This document shows, in pieces, positions 51,114-59,157 of a DNA stretch of 64,000 bases; position 1 is the stretch's first letter; the number at the start of each line of letters is the position of its first letter. This DNA comes from Oleispira antarctica RB-8 (GTDB taxonomy: Bacteria; Pseudomonadota; Gammaproteobacteria; Pseudomonadales; Oceanobacteraceae): positions 1,821,350 through 1,885,349 of the forward strand of contig FO203512.1 of NCBI GenBank assembly GCA_000967895.1, read 5' to 3'. A program made the position numbers and the translations under genes. The notes beneath the pieces are model-generated. The model did no database searches. It worked only from the letters and a program-made list of their open reading frames with translations, and was not told the origin of the DNA.

Positions 51114-51135
51114 GTTAAATGTACTAGGAGGCGAA

Positions 51136-51540
51136 GTGGTAGAATTTTATATCGATCCAACATGGCCAAACTCATTACGTTGGTTTTTAGTACAAGATTT
51201 ATGTAGCTTTACACCATGGCACTTCATCCAGAAAGATAATGAGTTCGATTTTGCAGCTAAGGCTTTTAAGAAAGAAGATGTTAGTGGTGGTGAAGTCTTT
51301 GTTTTTGCTAGCCGCCAAGATAACGATGATTTTGCAGGGCTCGAAATAATAGATGGAAAAATTACTGAGAAGGTCATTTGTTTCCACCCAGTATTTTCGA
51401 TGGGAGAGTCAAAAAGAGAGTGGCATATTGTCGATGAAACATATGTCGATGTGTTTGAATTCGTATCAAAACAAGTAATTGAAGATATGAAAGACTGGGC
51501 TTTAGTGGAGGACGCAAGTGAATTGGCAGGTAACATTTAA
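51136..51540 (+). CDS. Cassette 1 protein, possibly SUKH/SMI1-like
   Basis: 134 residues from a GTG at 51136, chosen because a full AGGAGG lies 4 nt upstream and because the cassette boundary (GTTAAAT at 51114) excludes the longer frame that starts at 51058. The pattern VFVFASRQDNDDFAGLEII...VICFHPVF...TYVDVFEFVSKQVIEDM is reminiscent of SUKH (SMI1/KNR4) immunity-type proteins, but the match is weak. It is cytoplasmic and acidic. The stop codon lies in the inverse core of attC1, as is usual in cassettes. Confidence 0.55.
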   Translation: MVEFYIDPTWPNSLRWFLVQDLCSFTPWHFIQKDNEFDFAAKAFKKEDVSGGEVFVFASRQDNDDFAGLEIIDGKITEKVICFHPVFSMGESKREWHIVDETYVDVFEFVSKQVIEDMKDWALVEDASELAGNI

Positions 51541-51639
51541 CAAGCGCAGTCAATCTGACAGTCTAAAACTGTCACTTTTTGTGCAAGGAAACGCACAAAA
51601 ATCGCCAATTTTAGCCTGCTGTTGCTGCGGGCGTTATAA
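51535..51639 (+). repeat. attC1 recombination site
   Basis: 105 bp from inverse core ATTTAAC to core GTTATAA. AACAAGCGCAG pairs with CTGCGGGCGTT at the outer stem; inner hairpins TGACAG/CTGTCA and TTTTTGTGC/GCACAAAAA. Its inverse core complements the cassette 1 start (GTTAAATGT at 51114). Confidence 0.85.
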
Positions 51640-51665
51640 GCCTCAATACAGAATGGATGTAATCG

Positions 51666-52409
51666 ATGCATAAGGATAAATACAATCAAGAAGCATTGTT
51701 TAGTGCAAAGCGTGATTATGATTGCCACTTTGATGACTCTTTTTTACCTTTGAGACGAAATTTATTGTTCGTTTCTTTATTATCCTTTGCTGCAATCAAT
51801 GTAACTCCTAAAGATGGAAATTACTCTATCAATTTAGGCGTTATTGCTGGGAAAATAGAAGATCCTGAGTATATATTTATCGGCTTATTATGTGTCTGTG
51901 CTTATCATTTATATATGTTTTGGATTAAATGTAGGCATACAGTAATTAACTCTATCAATTATCCAAAAGTTAAAGCTACATACATGTTCAGGCTTTCTGC
52001 TATTCATGCCTTTGCTGACTGGAATAAATTAATCGCGGAGCACGTTAATAAAGGAGTAAATATTGGTGGTGGTTCTTTCACAAATGGAACTAACCAATCT
52101 AGCGCTAATGGGTATTGGAAAGTAAGGACATCAATTTATTCTCAAAAATTGGAAACCGAACCTAATTTTAAGCTAGCTATCGAAGCCAATCCTAAATTCA
52201 AGCTAAAACCTTATGAAGGTATGTGTGAAATTGAGTATTTATACCAAGACTCTAGCGAAGATAATACGTATTTAAATATACATAGAGATCATTTTTGGTT
52301 AACTAAGCGTAGTCAATTTATTGAAAATGTCCTTCCTATTATTGTAGGGTTTTCAGCAATATTATTAGTAGTTTATAAAATATCTACGTTAATGGTTAAC
52401 GGCTTATAA
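51666..52409 (+). CDS. Cassette 2 membrane protein of unknown function
   Basis: 247 residues with three hydrophobic helices: about 31-47, 70-88 and 222-242. The soluble middle (about 95-215) is mixed alpha/beta. No recognised domain. The topology (paired N-terminal helices, a cytoplasmic domain, one C-terminal helix) would suit a membrane-disrupting effector or a sensor, but nothing in the sequence proves this. Codon use is AT-rich. A six-codon frame starting at 51653 overlaps the start. The stop lies in the inverse core of attC2. Confidence 0.65.
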   Translation: MHKDKYNQEALFSAKRDYDCHFDDSFLPLRRNLLFVSLLSFAAINVTPKDGNYSINLGVIAGKIEDPEYIFIGLLCVCAYHLYMFWIKCRHTVINSINYPKVKATYMFRLSAIHAFADWNKLIAEHVNKGVNIGGGSFTNGTNQSSANGYWKVRTSIYSQKLETEPNFKLAIEANPKFKLKPYEGMCEIEYLYQDSSEDNTYLNIHRDHFWLTKRSQFIENVLPIIVGFSAILLVVYKISTLMVNGL

Positions 52410-52492
52410 CAATACGCTTAAATGCGTTCCGGCCAAAAAGACGGCCTCCACCGGACGTGCTAGACGCACGCCTTTTAGCTAAAGCGTTATGA
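52404..52492 (+). repeat. attC2 recombination site
   Basis: 89 bp from TTATAAC to GTTATGA, with the inner stem CCGGCC/GGCC and further imperfect pairing. GGCTTATAAC is the exact complement of the cassette 2 start GTTATAAGCC at 51633. Confidence 0.85.
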
Positions 52493-52794
52493 GTCTAAAT
52501 GAAATGATAATTCCCGAGACTGTCGGTTCGAATAAACTATTAGAATATACACCAATAGACGAAAGACACCGAACCAGCGACAGTACGACGATCGAAATTG
52601 CAGGGGCGGTATGTGGACCTGCAAATTTTTTGGCAATATGCCAGGATGAAGAAGGCAGTGGATATTACTTATTTTTCTGTGATAAATCGTGGCGTGAATG
52701 GAATGATATGTGGTTTGATAAAATTTCGGATGTTAAAAATTACGCTGAGCAAGAATACATTGGGTGCATAGCCACATGGAAACAAACCTCATAA
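52489..52794 (+). CDS. Cassette 3 hypothetical protein
   Basis: 101 residues, soluble, no recognised family. The ATG is part of the attC2 core itself (GTT-ATG-A), so the recombination site supplies the start codon and there is no room for a cassette-borne ribosome-binding site. The middle FLAICQDEEGSGYYLFFCDKSWREW is beta-rich with a Trp/Asp cluster, an appearance shared by small immunity-like proteins. Function unknown. Confidence 0.6.
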   Translation: MSLNEMIIPETVGSNKLLEYTPIDERHRTSDSTTIEIAGAVCGPANFLAICQDEEGSGYYLFFCDKSWREWNDMWFDKISDVKNYAEQEYIGCIATWKQTS

Positions 52795-52846
52795 CAAAGC
52801 AATTAAAAACGACGCAAAAAACGCGCGTTTTATTGCGGCGTTAAAT
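52789..52846 (+). repeat. attC3 recombination site
   Basis: 58 bp from TCATAAC to a perfect GTTRRRY core, GTTAAAT. GCAAT and AAAACG pair with CGTTTTATTGC leaving unpaired bases, as in functional attC sites. CCTCATAAC complements the cassette 3 start GTTATGAG. Confidence 0.85.
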
Positions 52847-52859
52847 GGCAATCTAAACT

Positions 52860-53204
52860 ATGAATATTTTAAAAGAACTTGTCATTGATGCTGGTGAAAA
52901 GGATGAAAATGGGAATTACGATTACTTTTATGAATTCGAACATTATCAGTGTCAGTTCTCTAAATTTACGCTTTTAGCTAAGTCTTACAAAGATGAGCCA
53001 GAATTGGTTTCTTTTTATGGTTTAGAGAAAGAAGGAGCCCGACTAATGCCTCCTAGTAAATCAACAAAAGAAATTCAGGAAGTGATAAGTGCTCTAATGC
53101 CAGAGGGTAAGAGCAAATTCACTACTTTATCAGAACAAGGTTATGTGGAAATCCTACCTTCTAAAACCAAAAATGGATTACTTTCATGGTTCAGAGAAAA
53201 GTGA
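52860..53204 (+). CDS. Cassette 4 hypothetical protein
   Basis: 114 residues, acidic N-terminus (DAGEKDENGNYDYFYEFEHYQCQF), no recognised domain, no membrane segment. The attC3 core provides an earlier ATG (52844) that opens a three-codon frame MAI-stop ending 5 nt before this start. Re-initiation could therefore drive translation. Function unknown. Confidence 0.55.
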   Translation: MNILKELVIDAGEKDENGNYDYFYEFEHYQCQFSKFTLLAKSYKDEPELVSFYGLEKEGARLMPPSKSTKEIQEVISALMPEGKSKFTTLSEQGYVEILPSKTKNGLLSWFREK

Positions 53205-53217
53205 ACCTGAGTAATGC

Positions 53218-53267
53218 ATTTAACAAGCGCATTATGATCGCAGCCTTCGGCTGCTGGGACGTTAAAT
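53218..53267 (+). repeat. attC4 recombination site
   Basis: 50 bp from ATTTAAC to GTTAAAT, unusually short. The central hairpin GCAGCC-TTC-GGCTGC is perfect. The inverse core complements the cassette 4 start (GTTAAATG at 52840). Confidence 0.8.
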
Positions 53268-53613
53268 GGCTATGTTAGAAATTTGCGAAATTGAAAATCA
53301 ATGGATCGAGAGCAACAAAAAGAAAATCGCTCTTTTAGTTCTCCTTGAATATTCATATCCAGAAATTGTGGATATGATATCTAATTCAAAGATTACAGAG
53401 GATGATCTTCTCGTCACTGTTGAGTATGCATTAGAATTTGAATCTAGACATTGGGCTGAGAAAGCTGTTGCATGGATTGAGTCGGGTTTAAATATCAATC
53501 AAGATATCTATTATAAACTACGAGATATCTCTACAAATAAAAGAGATAGCCAGAACTTAAGGCATCGATCAACTAAGCAAGCAAATAAATGGGGGCGAGC
53601 CAATGGCATTTAA
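53266..53613 (+). CDS. Cassette 5 hypothetical protein
   Basis: 115 residues, strongly helical (IENQWIESNKKKIALLVLLEYSYPEIVDMI, then EFESRHWAEKAVAWIESG), basic C-terminus. No family recognised. The first ATG is again part of the attC4 core (GTTAA-ATG); a second in-frame ATG follows at 53272. The stop codon is in the inverse core of attC5. Confidence 0.55.
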   Translation: MAMLEICEIENQWIESNKKKIALLVLLEYSYPEIVDMISNSKITEDDLLVTVEYALEFESRHWAEKAVAWIESGLNINQDIYYKLRDISTNKRDSQNLRHRSTKQANKWGRANGI

Positions 53614-53676
53614 CAAGACATTGGTGAACGTCCCTACGGGACTGGGACGCTTTCAGCGCCCCACAATATTGGCGTT
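53608..53676 (+). repeat. attC5, interrupted at its core by the IS1182-like element
   Basis: Inverse core ATTTAAC at 53608, inner hairpin GTCCC-TACG-GGGAC-like, ending TTGGCGTT at 53676. The core continues after the insertion as GTTAGCT at 55500. Removing the element and one GTT restores GGCGTTAGCT. Confidence 0.8.
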
Positions 53677-55499
53677 CAGGCTGTAGAAAAATAGCCTGAA
53701 ACCACGAATCATCAGCATTATTCCTGTAAAATATCATTTTTACCGCTGATCGACGATTTCATGGCCAACTTCTTAGACGATAATTTAAATCAAAGTGTAT
53801 TTCTGGATATTAATTATTTAGAAGTTCTAGGCGAGAATACTTTTGAATTTTGCCTCTACCAATTGATAACTCATCAATTAGATTTAACTGAATTTACTCG
53901 TCGTTATAAAAATAAATCCGTTGGTCGAAAAGCTTACCCGCCTGCATTATTATTGCGCGTTATATTTTATGCCTACTACAGAGGCATCACGTCAAGCAGA
54001 GCCATTGAGCGCAATTGCAAAACCGATTTAAAATTTATGTCGCTGGCCTCTGGTCGTACACCTCATTTTACAACCATTTCCGATTTTGCCAGTAGTCATT
54101 GCGATGAAATTAAAGATCTATTTCATAAGTTATTAATGATTTGTTGCAAAAGTGGCTTGGTTGGTAAAGAACACTTTGCCATTGATGGTTGCAAGCTTCC
54201 TTCTGACGCATCTAAGGAATGGAGCGGCACTCATGCTGATATGAAAAAGAAATCGATCAAGCTTCAAAAGTCTGCCGAACGTATCGTTAATAACCATTTG
54301 TTAAATGACTCTGAGAAGAGCGATGGTGATAAAAAGAAAGAGCTTCAGACGGTTGATACGCTCATAAAGAATGCTAACAAAATTGATGAGTTCCTAGACC
54401 GTAATGAAAAACGCATGGGCGTCGGTCGTAAAAAGAATGAAGTGCAAAGTAACATTACGGATAATGAAAGCACTAAAATGACAACATCAAAAGGCACTAT
54501 ACAAGGCTATAACTGCCAAACAGCGTCTGATGAAAAACATCAAATAGTGATAGCCGCTCAAGCTGTTGGAATTGGTCAAGATCAAACTGCATTAAAACCT
54601 ATGATTGAAGAAATCAAAAATCAGCTTGGGGAATCAGTACTGAGTAAGGGTGCTTTGTTAACGGCTGACACGGGATATTCTAGCGAAGCCAATATGAAAT
54701 ATGTTTTCACAGAAAATATTAATGCTGTCATTCCTGATAATAACTTTCGTCAGCGCGATCCAAAATTTTCAGAATCTGAATCGGTTAAAAAACACAAAGC
54801 ACATCGACAAAAAACAAGAAAAGACAAATCGAAAGGTAAGTTAATATTTCCTGCATCAGATTTTACTGTCAACAAAGAAGCTAAAATATGTGTCTGCCCA
54901 AATGGGCATGAGATGATGTATCACGGGGATCATTTTGTTATTAGCAATAAGCGGTATTTGCGTTTCAAATCTTACTTAAAAAATTGTAGAGCCTGTCCAT
55001 TACAATCTAAGTGTATGAGGAAGCCCGTTAATGAGCATGGGCGACAAGTTTCATTTGTAGTCGATGCAGATCAAAGTACAAGTTATCTAGATTTAATGAG
55101 GAAAAAGATAGACAGCGTTGCGGGCAAAAAAGATTATGCAAAGCGCATGTGGACTATCGAGCCTGTGTTTGGAAATATTACCAGCAACAAACGTTTGAAT
55201 AAATTAGGCTTGCGCGGCAAAGCTAAAGTGACGTGTCAGTGGATGATGTTTTGTATGGTTCATAATATTGAAAAACTATGGCGCTATGGTGATGTTAAAT
55301 ATGCAGAAGGGGTAGCGTAACGGGCTTGCACCATCGATCTACCGCTACTGTGAGTCAAGTAGCGATGATTTGAGCTTTATTTGATGATATATTGATCAAA
55401 ATATTCATTTGCTTGGTTTTCGGTATATGAATCTGAAATAAATTAAACAATGGCTGTATAAGGATTTACTTGCTCAAAAGTTAATTTTTCTACAGCCTG
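53677..55499 (+). mobile_element. IS1182-family-like insertion sequence
   Basis: 1823 bp bounded by perfect 16-bp terminal inverted repeats: CAGGCTGTAGAAAAAT at the left and its complement at 55484-55499. It is flanked by GTT on both sides, either a 3-bp target duplication or part of the target. One transposase gene. It lies inside an integron attC core. Confidence 0.85.
53761..55320 (+). CDS. IS1182-family transposase
   Basis: A 519-residue DDE transposase. N-terminal DUF772-like part (SVGRKAYPPALLLRVIFYAYYRGITSSRAIERNC, residues about 50-85). Catalytic acids are likely at AIDGCKLPSD (D139 region), LTADTGYSS (D about 301) and the late glutamate in WTIEPVFGNI. The zinc-like CPNGHEM...CRACPLQSKCM cluster at about 378-420 is typical of this group. 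The frame is intact, so the element may be active. Confidence 0.88.
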   Translation: MANFLDDNLNQSVFLDINYLEVLGENTFEFCLYQLITHQLDLTEFTRRYKNKSVGRKAYPPALLLRVIFYAYYRGITSSRAIERNCKTDLKFMSLASGRTPHFTTISDFASSHCDEIKDLFHKLLMICCKSGLVGKEHFAIDGCKLPSDASKEWSGTHADMKKKSIKLQKSAERIVNNHLLNDSEKSDGDKKKELQTVDTLIKNANKIDEFLDRNEKRMGVGRKKNEVQSNITDNESTKMTTSKGTIQGYNCQTASDEKHQIVIAAQAVGIGQDQTALKPMIEEIKNQLGESVLSKGALLTADTGYSSEANMKYVFTENINAVIPDNNFRQRDPKFSESESVKKHKAHRQKTRKDKSKGKLIFPASDFTVNKEAKICVCPNGHEMMYHGDHFVISNKRYLRFKSYLKNCRACPLQSKCMRKPVNEHGRQVSFVVDADQSTSYLDLMRKKIDSVAGKKDYAKRMWTIEPVFGNITSNKRLNKLGLRGKAKVTCQWMMFCMVHNIEKLWRYGDVKYAEGVA

Positions 55500-55528
55500 G
55501 TTAGCTGTAAGTCATACTCGGAGTTTAT

Positions 55529-57337
55529 ATGTCTATTCAAGAAGTTGATGTTACATTGGAAGAGTTACAGTCATTAGATCAAGATGAAATTCTAAGATTA
55601 TGTAAAAGTCCCGTGTACTATGAATTGGAATCAGCTTTTGGGAGTATTAAAGGCTCTGAAGCTGCAAAGTTGTTGTCTGCAACTTGCTCTATGCATTTAA
55701 AGCCTGAAAATCCGAAAGCTCCTTTTTCACCAAAGTTTATTATGCAAGACCGAAGAGGACTTATTGCAAATGATTTTTCTAAAGAGTCTTTGAACTCTCT
55801 TTCTCAGTTTTGTTCGTTTGTAACAATACCTGAATTAAAGGCTAGATTAGCGGATATTTCTTGGGTTACAAAAGCTGGAAGTGTTGAATATGCACATATG
55901 GCAATAGAATCATATATTGAATCAGCAAAGCATTTATTAGCTGTAGCTGATTCATGGGTTCATCCTGCAGAACGAATTGAACGAGCCTTAAGGTTAAGTT
56001 GCATGTTTCGTCGGGATTCGCAACGACCTGATTTGTTTGAAAAATTATCAGACTTTATTTCAGATGAAATAAACAATAAAAAATTAAATGATTCACCTTT
56101 TTATGCATTACGTTTATTGAAACTATCGCATGAATGCGGTGTAGGTGATGATGACTGGATTCTTAATACAGCGGAAGAAATTGCTCAAACTCGTTTTGAA
56201 CTAGGCGACACGAGAACAGCGATAAGTGGATGGGAATGTGCCTTGAACTCGGCAATTTCAACACGAGATAAAATTAAACAGCAAGAAATTTGGAGAGAAA
56301 TAGCGGCTTGCCACGTTAAAGATTCTGAATTACAAGATGGTGGGTTGATAGCCGCTAATTGCATACTTAGGGCAATCGATGCTTTGTCGAAAGTTCCTAA
56401 TACTAGACAAGAAAGACTTGAGCTATATGAGACTATGAGAGATCATCAAATTGAATCCCTGCATCAACTTCATGAGTTTTCAACTCCGCCTCAAGACATT
56501 AGCGAAATTGTTCATCAATCAAAAATTGAAGTTCAAGGTAAAGATTTTTTCGATATGCTTTTTAGACTCGGTGTTTTGGTTTCAAGACCTACAGATATTA
56601 ATAGGCTTAAAGAACAAGCTATCGAACAAATGCAAAATAGTTTTGCGTGGATGTTTGGCGGAACGCATATAGATCATGAAGGTATCACCGTTGCTACAGT
56701 CCCATCTGGAATGGGTCTTGATGATAAACAAGATGGGCCTGCTACTTGGTTCACTATGATGAAAAATATCGGAATTGATCATCAACTTGCAGTACAAGGG
56801 CAAATACGACCTGCTCTAGATGAGTTAATGATACAGCATCATGTTTCAGAGTATGCCTTAGAGAGGATTTTAAAAAATAATCCGTTCATACCTTATGGGC
56901 ATGAACACTTTTATATAAAGGGTATTACATTTGGCCTTGAAGGTGATTTTCTTAGTGCATGTCACATTCTTATTCCACAGGTTGAGAATTCACTTAGGTA
57001 TGTAGCGCGGACTCAAGGGGAGGAACCAACAACATTACATGGTGACGGTTCTCAAGAAAGAAGTGGTCTTAAATTTCTCTTAGATCATCCTGCTGTTATT
57101 GAAGCTTTAGGGCAAGATATTGTTGGTAATCTACAGGCAATATTAATAGATAAGATATATGGGGATTTGAGAAATCAAATGTCACATGGGTACATGCCAG
57201 CAGGGCATTTTTATGGCATTGCGCCTGTCTTTCTTTGGTGGCTAGTTTTACATATTGTAATGTTGCCTTTAGGTAGCCACTGGAAACAACACTATAAACC
57301 AGAAAACACAGCTAATCGGGTAGCTGGAGGTATCTAA
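55529..57337 (+). CDS. Cassette 6 protein, DUF4209-like with HEPN-type RNase motif
   Basis: 602 residues; a long helical N-terminal part (about 1-400, with a DUF7380-like start) and a C-terminal domain resembling DUF4209. That domain contains LRNQMSHG, with R548-x4-H553, the R-X4-6-H signature of HEPN ribonucleases found in defence and toxin systems. GGAG lies 5 nt before the ATG. The gene's natural end was inside attC6: joining exons gives a tail of KKKQTDS and a stop. The antisense group II intron replaced it by RVAGGI from intron sequence. An RNA-targeting defence role is inferred. Confidence 0.7.
   Translation: MSIQEVDVTLEELQSLDQDEILRLCKSPVYYELESAFGSIKGSEAAKLLSATCSMHLKPENPKAPFSPKFIMQDRRGLIANDFSKESLNSLSQFCSFVTIPELKARLADISWVTKAGSVEYAHMAIESYIESAKHLLAVADSWVHPAERIERALRLSCMFRRDSQRPDLFEKLSDFISDEINNKKLNDSPFYALRLLKLSHECGVGDDDWILNTAEEIAQTRFELGDTRTAISGWECALNSAISTRDKIKQQEIWREIAACHVKDSELQDGGLIAANCILRAIDALSKVPNTRQERLELYETMRDHQIESLHQLHEFSTPPQDISEIVHQSKIEVQGKDFFDMLFRLGVLVSRPTDINRLKEQAIEQMQNSFAWMFGGTHIDHEGITVATVPSGMGLDDKQDGPATWFTMMKNIGIDHQLAVQGQIRPALDELMIQHHVSEYALERILKNNPFIPYGHEHFYIKGITFGLEGDFLSACHILIPQVENSLRYVARTQGEEPTTLHGDGSQERSGLKFLLDHPAVIEALGQDIVGNLQAILIDKIYGDLRNQMSHGYMPAGHFYGIAPVFLWWLVLHIVMLPLGSHWKQHYKPENTANRVAGGI
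57310..57314 (+). repeat. attC6, left fragment (inverse core)
   Basis: AGCTA at 57310-57314 is the first part of the inverse core AGCTAAC; the remainder resumes at 61575 beyond intron 1. CAGCTAAC complements the cassette 6 start GTTAGCTG at 55500. Confidence 0.8.
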
Positions 57338-57386
57338 CCTCCAGCCCCCACAACACCCTGCATGCGGATCCGCACAGGGCGTTTCA
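57316..57386 (-). ncRNA. Domains V and VI of group II intron 1
   Basis: Domain V: CCCTG...GCGGATCCGC...CAGGG. Domain VI: a perfect 9-bp stem with loop TAGAT and no clear bulged branch-point adenosine, then TACCCGAT. Directly follows the RT stop. Confidence 0.7.
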
Positions 57387-57564
57387 CTTAGAATGGTGAA
57401 GCTTAATCCATCCATCGCGCAACGAATATAATCCTTCAGTTTTCAAATAAGCATTTGATAATGCCTGATTAATCCCCGGAGTTTTAGAGCTACACCATGG
57501 GCCTTTACTCGTAATACCACACCCAACTGCAACTTGAACTCGAACACCTAGCCTCATTAAATTC

Positions 57565-57572
57565 CTTACTTT
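57565..57572. repeat. Target-site duplication of the IS66-family element, left copy
   Basis: CTTACTTT, identical to 59897-59904. Eight bp is the standard duplication of the IS66 family. Confidence 0.9.
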
Positions 57573-57580
57573 GTAAGCGC

Positions 57581-59143
57581 CTAACGAACCACCTTTGCAG
57601 TATTCCAAGGTAGTAATGCCTCAACATCTTCAACGCAGGTGGCTGCCGGCAGCCTTGTAAATACTTCTTTCAAATAAACACTTGGCTCAACGTTATTGGC
57701 TTTTGCAGTCTCAACCAAGCTATAAAGATTTGCACTTGCCTTCGCACCTTTTTCTGTAGCGGCAAACAACCAGTTCTTTCTCCCGATTACCATCGGACGA
57801 ATCGCATTTTCAGCAGCATTATTATCAATTGGCCACGCGCCATTCTCCGTATATCGAATTAATTTTGGCCACTGATTGTGTAAATACGTCACCGCTTTCT
57901 TGAGCTTTTCTGAATTCATTGGGCGATGAATGTTTTTATCTAACCATTGCCGTAATTGATCGAGTAAGGGGACGGCTTGCGCCTGCCTTGCCTGATACTT
58001 TTCGTCTATAGTTTGGTTATCACTGAGTTTTTCTATGCGATACAGCTTTTGAATAAAAGCTAATGCTGTATTGGCTTTACCTGCTTTGTTTTTACCTTGC
58101 GCATCAAGAGCTTCTTTAAAATAACGTCGTGTATGTGCCCAACAGCCTAGATTTGCTAGCTGCTTAGTTTTGCAAACCGAATCGTAAACCGCATAACCAT
58201 CTGTCATCAATGCTCCGCTAAAATCACCCAGCATCCAATCAGCTTCACTGATCTTACGCGTTAGGCTGTAATGAAACAGCGTGATTCGCGCACTGGCTTC
58301 ATTATTGGTCATTACCCACATGCGGCTTTGTTGCTGCGCAGATCGCTCGCTTTCTTTAAGCACTTGCAAGACTGTTTCATCCATATGAAGCAGTGAACTT
58401 TCTCGAGCACGTTCATACATTAAGTTGATCAGCGGCTGAATTAGGACGCCACATTTAATCATCCAGTTCGCTAAACTGGTGCGATCAAGTTCAACCCCAA
58501 AGCGTTTGAACATCTGTGCTTGGCGATACAAGGGCAAAGCATCACAATATTTATGCGTTGCAACTTGCGCTAATAAACCAGGAGAGGCGATTGATTTTTC
58601 AATCGGCTGCGCGGGCTTATTGGCAGTGACCATGTAATTATTGCAGCAAGGGCAAGTGTATTTTCGGCGAACGTGCTGTAAAACACTCATTTGCGCTGGG
58701 ATGTAATCAAGTTGTTCCGAAGTTTCATTGCCAAAATGACGCAATGCAGTTCCATCATGTGGGCAAACCTTTTCGGCTTCGCTTAAATCATGAATAACTT
58801 CGGTACGGGGTAATTTCTCTGGAATCGATGTCCGTTTTTTCTTACGCTTATAAGCTGGAACGTTTTCGCTATCTTCTTCATCGGACGCGTCATCGTCACT
58901 TAATAATTCAGCCTCATCGAATAAATTGATCTGATCGACACTCAGTTTTTCACTCGACGAGCCAAAGCGTTGCTGGACCATGTAACGAATATATTCTTCT
59001 AATGTCTGGATCTTATGATCTTTATTCTCAAGAGCGCTATCTTGTTTTTTCAGTGTGTTATTTTGTTCAGACAGCTGTAACTCCAACGCAGCAAGACGTT
59101 GTTTTAGTTTGATATTCTCTTGAGTTTGATCAGTGTTTTTCAT
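57581..59143 (-). CDS. tnpC: IS66-family transposase TnpC
   Basis: A 520-residue transposase. N-terminal coiled coil (LKQRLAALELQLSEQNNTLKKQ), leucine-zipper-like part, then the IS66 zinc-finger segment VCPHDGTAL...YTCPCCNNYM. The DDE core includes LLHMDETVLQVL, DGYAVYD and WPIDNNAAENAIRP. The stop lies 8 bp inside the IS end. Intact. Confidence 0.93.
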   Translation of the reverse strand: MKNTDQTQENIKLKQRLAALELQLSEQNNTLKKQDSALENKDHKIQTLEEYIRYMVQQRFGSSSEKLSVDQINLFDEAELLSDDDASDEEDSENVPAYKRKKKRTSIPEKLPRTEVIHDLSEAEKVCPHDGTALRHFGNETSEQLDYIPAQMSVLQHVRRKYTCPCCNNYMVTANKPAQPIEKSIASPGLLAQVATHKYCDALPLYRQAQMFKRFGVELDRTSLANWMIKCGVLIQPLINLMYERARESSLLHMDETVLQVLKESERSAQQQSRMWVMTNNEASARITLFHYSLTRKISEADWMLGDFSGALMTDGYAVYDSVCKTKQLANLGCWAHTRRYFKEALDAQGKNKAGKANTALAFIQKLYRIEKLSDNQTIDEKYQARQAQAVPLLDQLRQWLDKNIHRPMNSEKLKKAVTYLHNQWPKLIRYTENGAWPIDNNAAENAIRPMVIGRKNWLFAATEKGAKASANLYSLVETAKANNVEPSVYLKEVFTRLPAATCVEDVEALLPWNTAKVVR

Positions 59144-59157
59144 ACGGCTATTTTAAC

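Noticed and set aside
51058-51135. Longer start for the cassette 1 protein
   Set aside because: It would begin outside the cassette boundary at 51114, and a full AGGAGG precedes the GTG at 51136.
51500-53700. Repeated hairpins as a CRISPR array
   Set aside because: The repeats differ in sequence and length and each follows a gene; they pair as attC sites.
57384-57608. A 74-codon minus-strand frame as a stand-alone gene
   Set aside because: It begins inside the IS66 end and continues into the C-terminal piece of the intron 1 RT; it is an artefact of the insertion.
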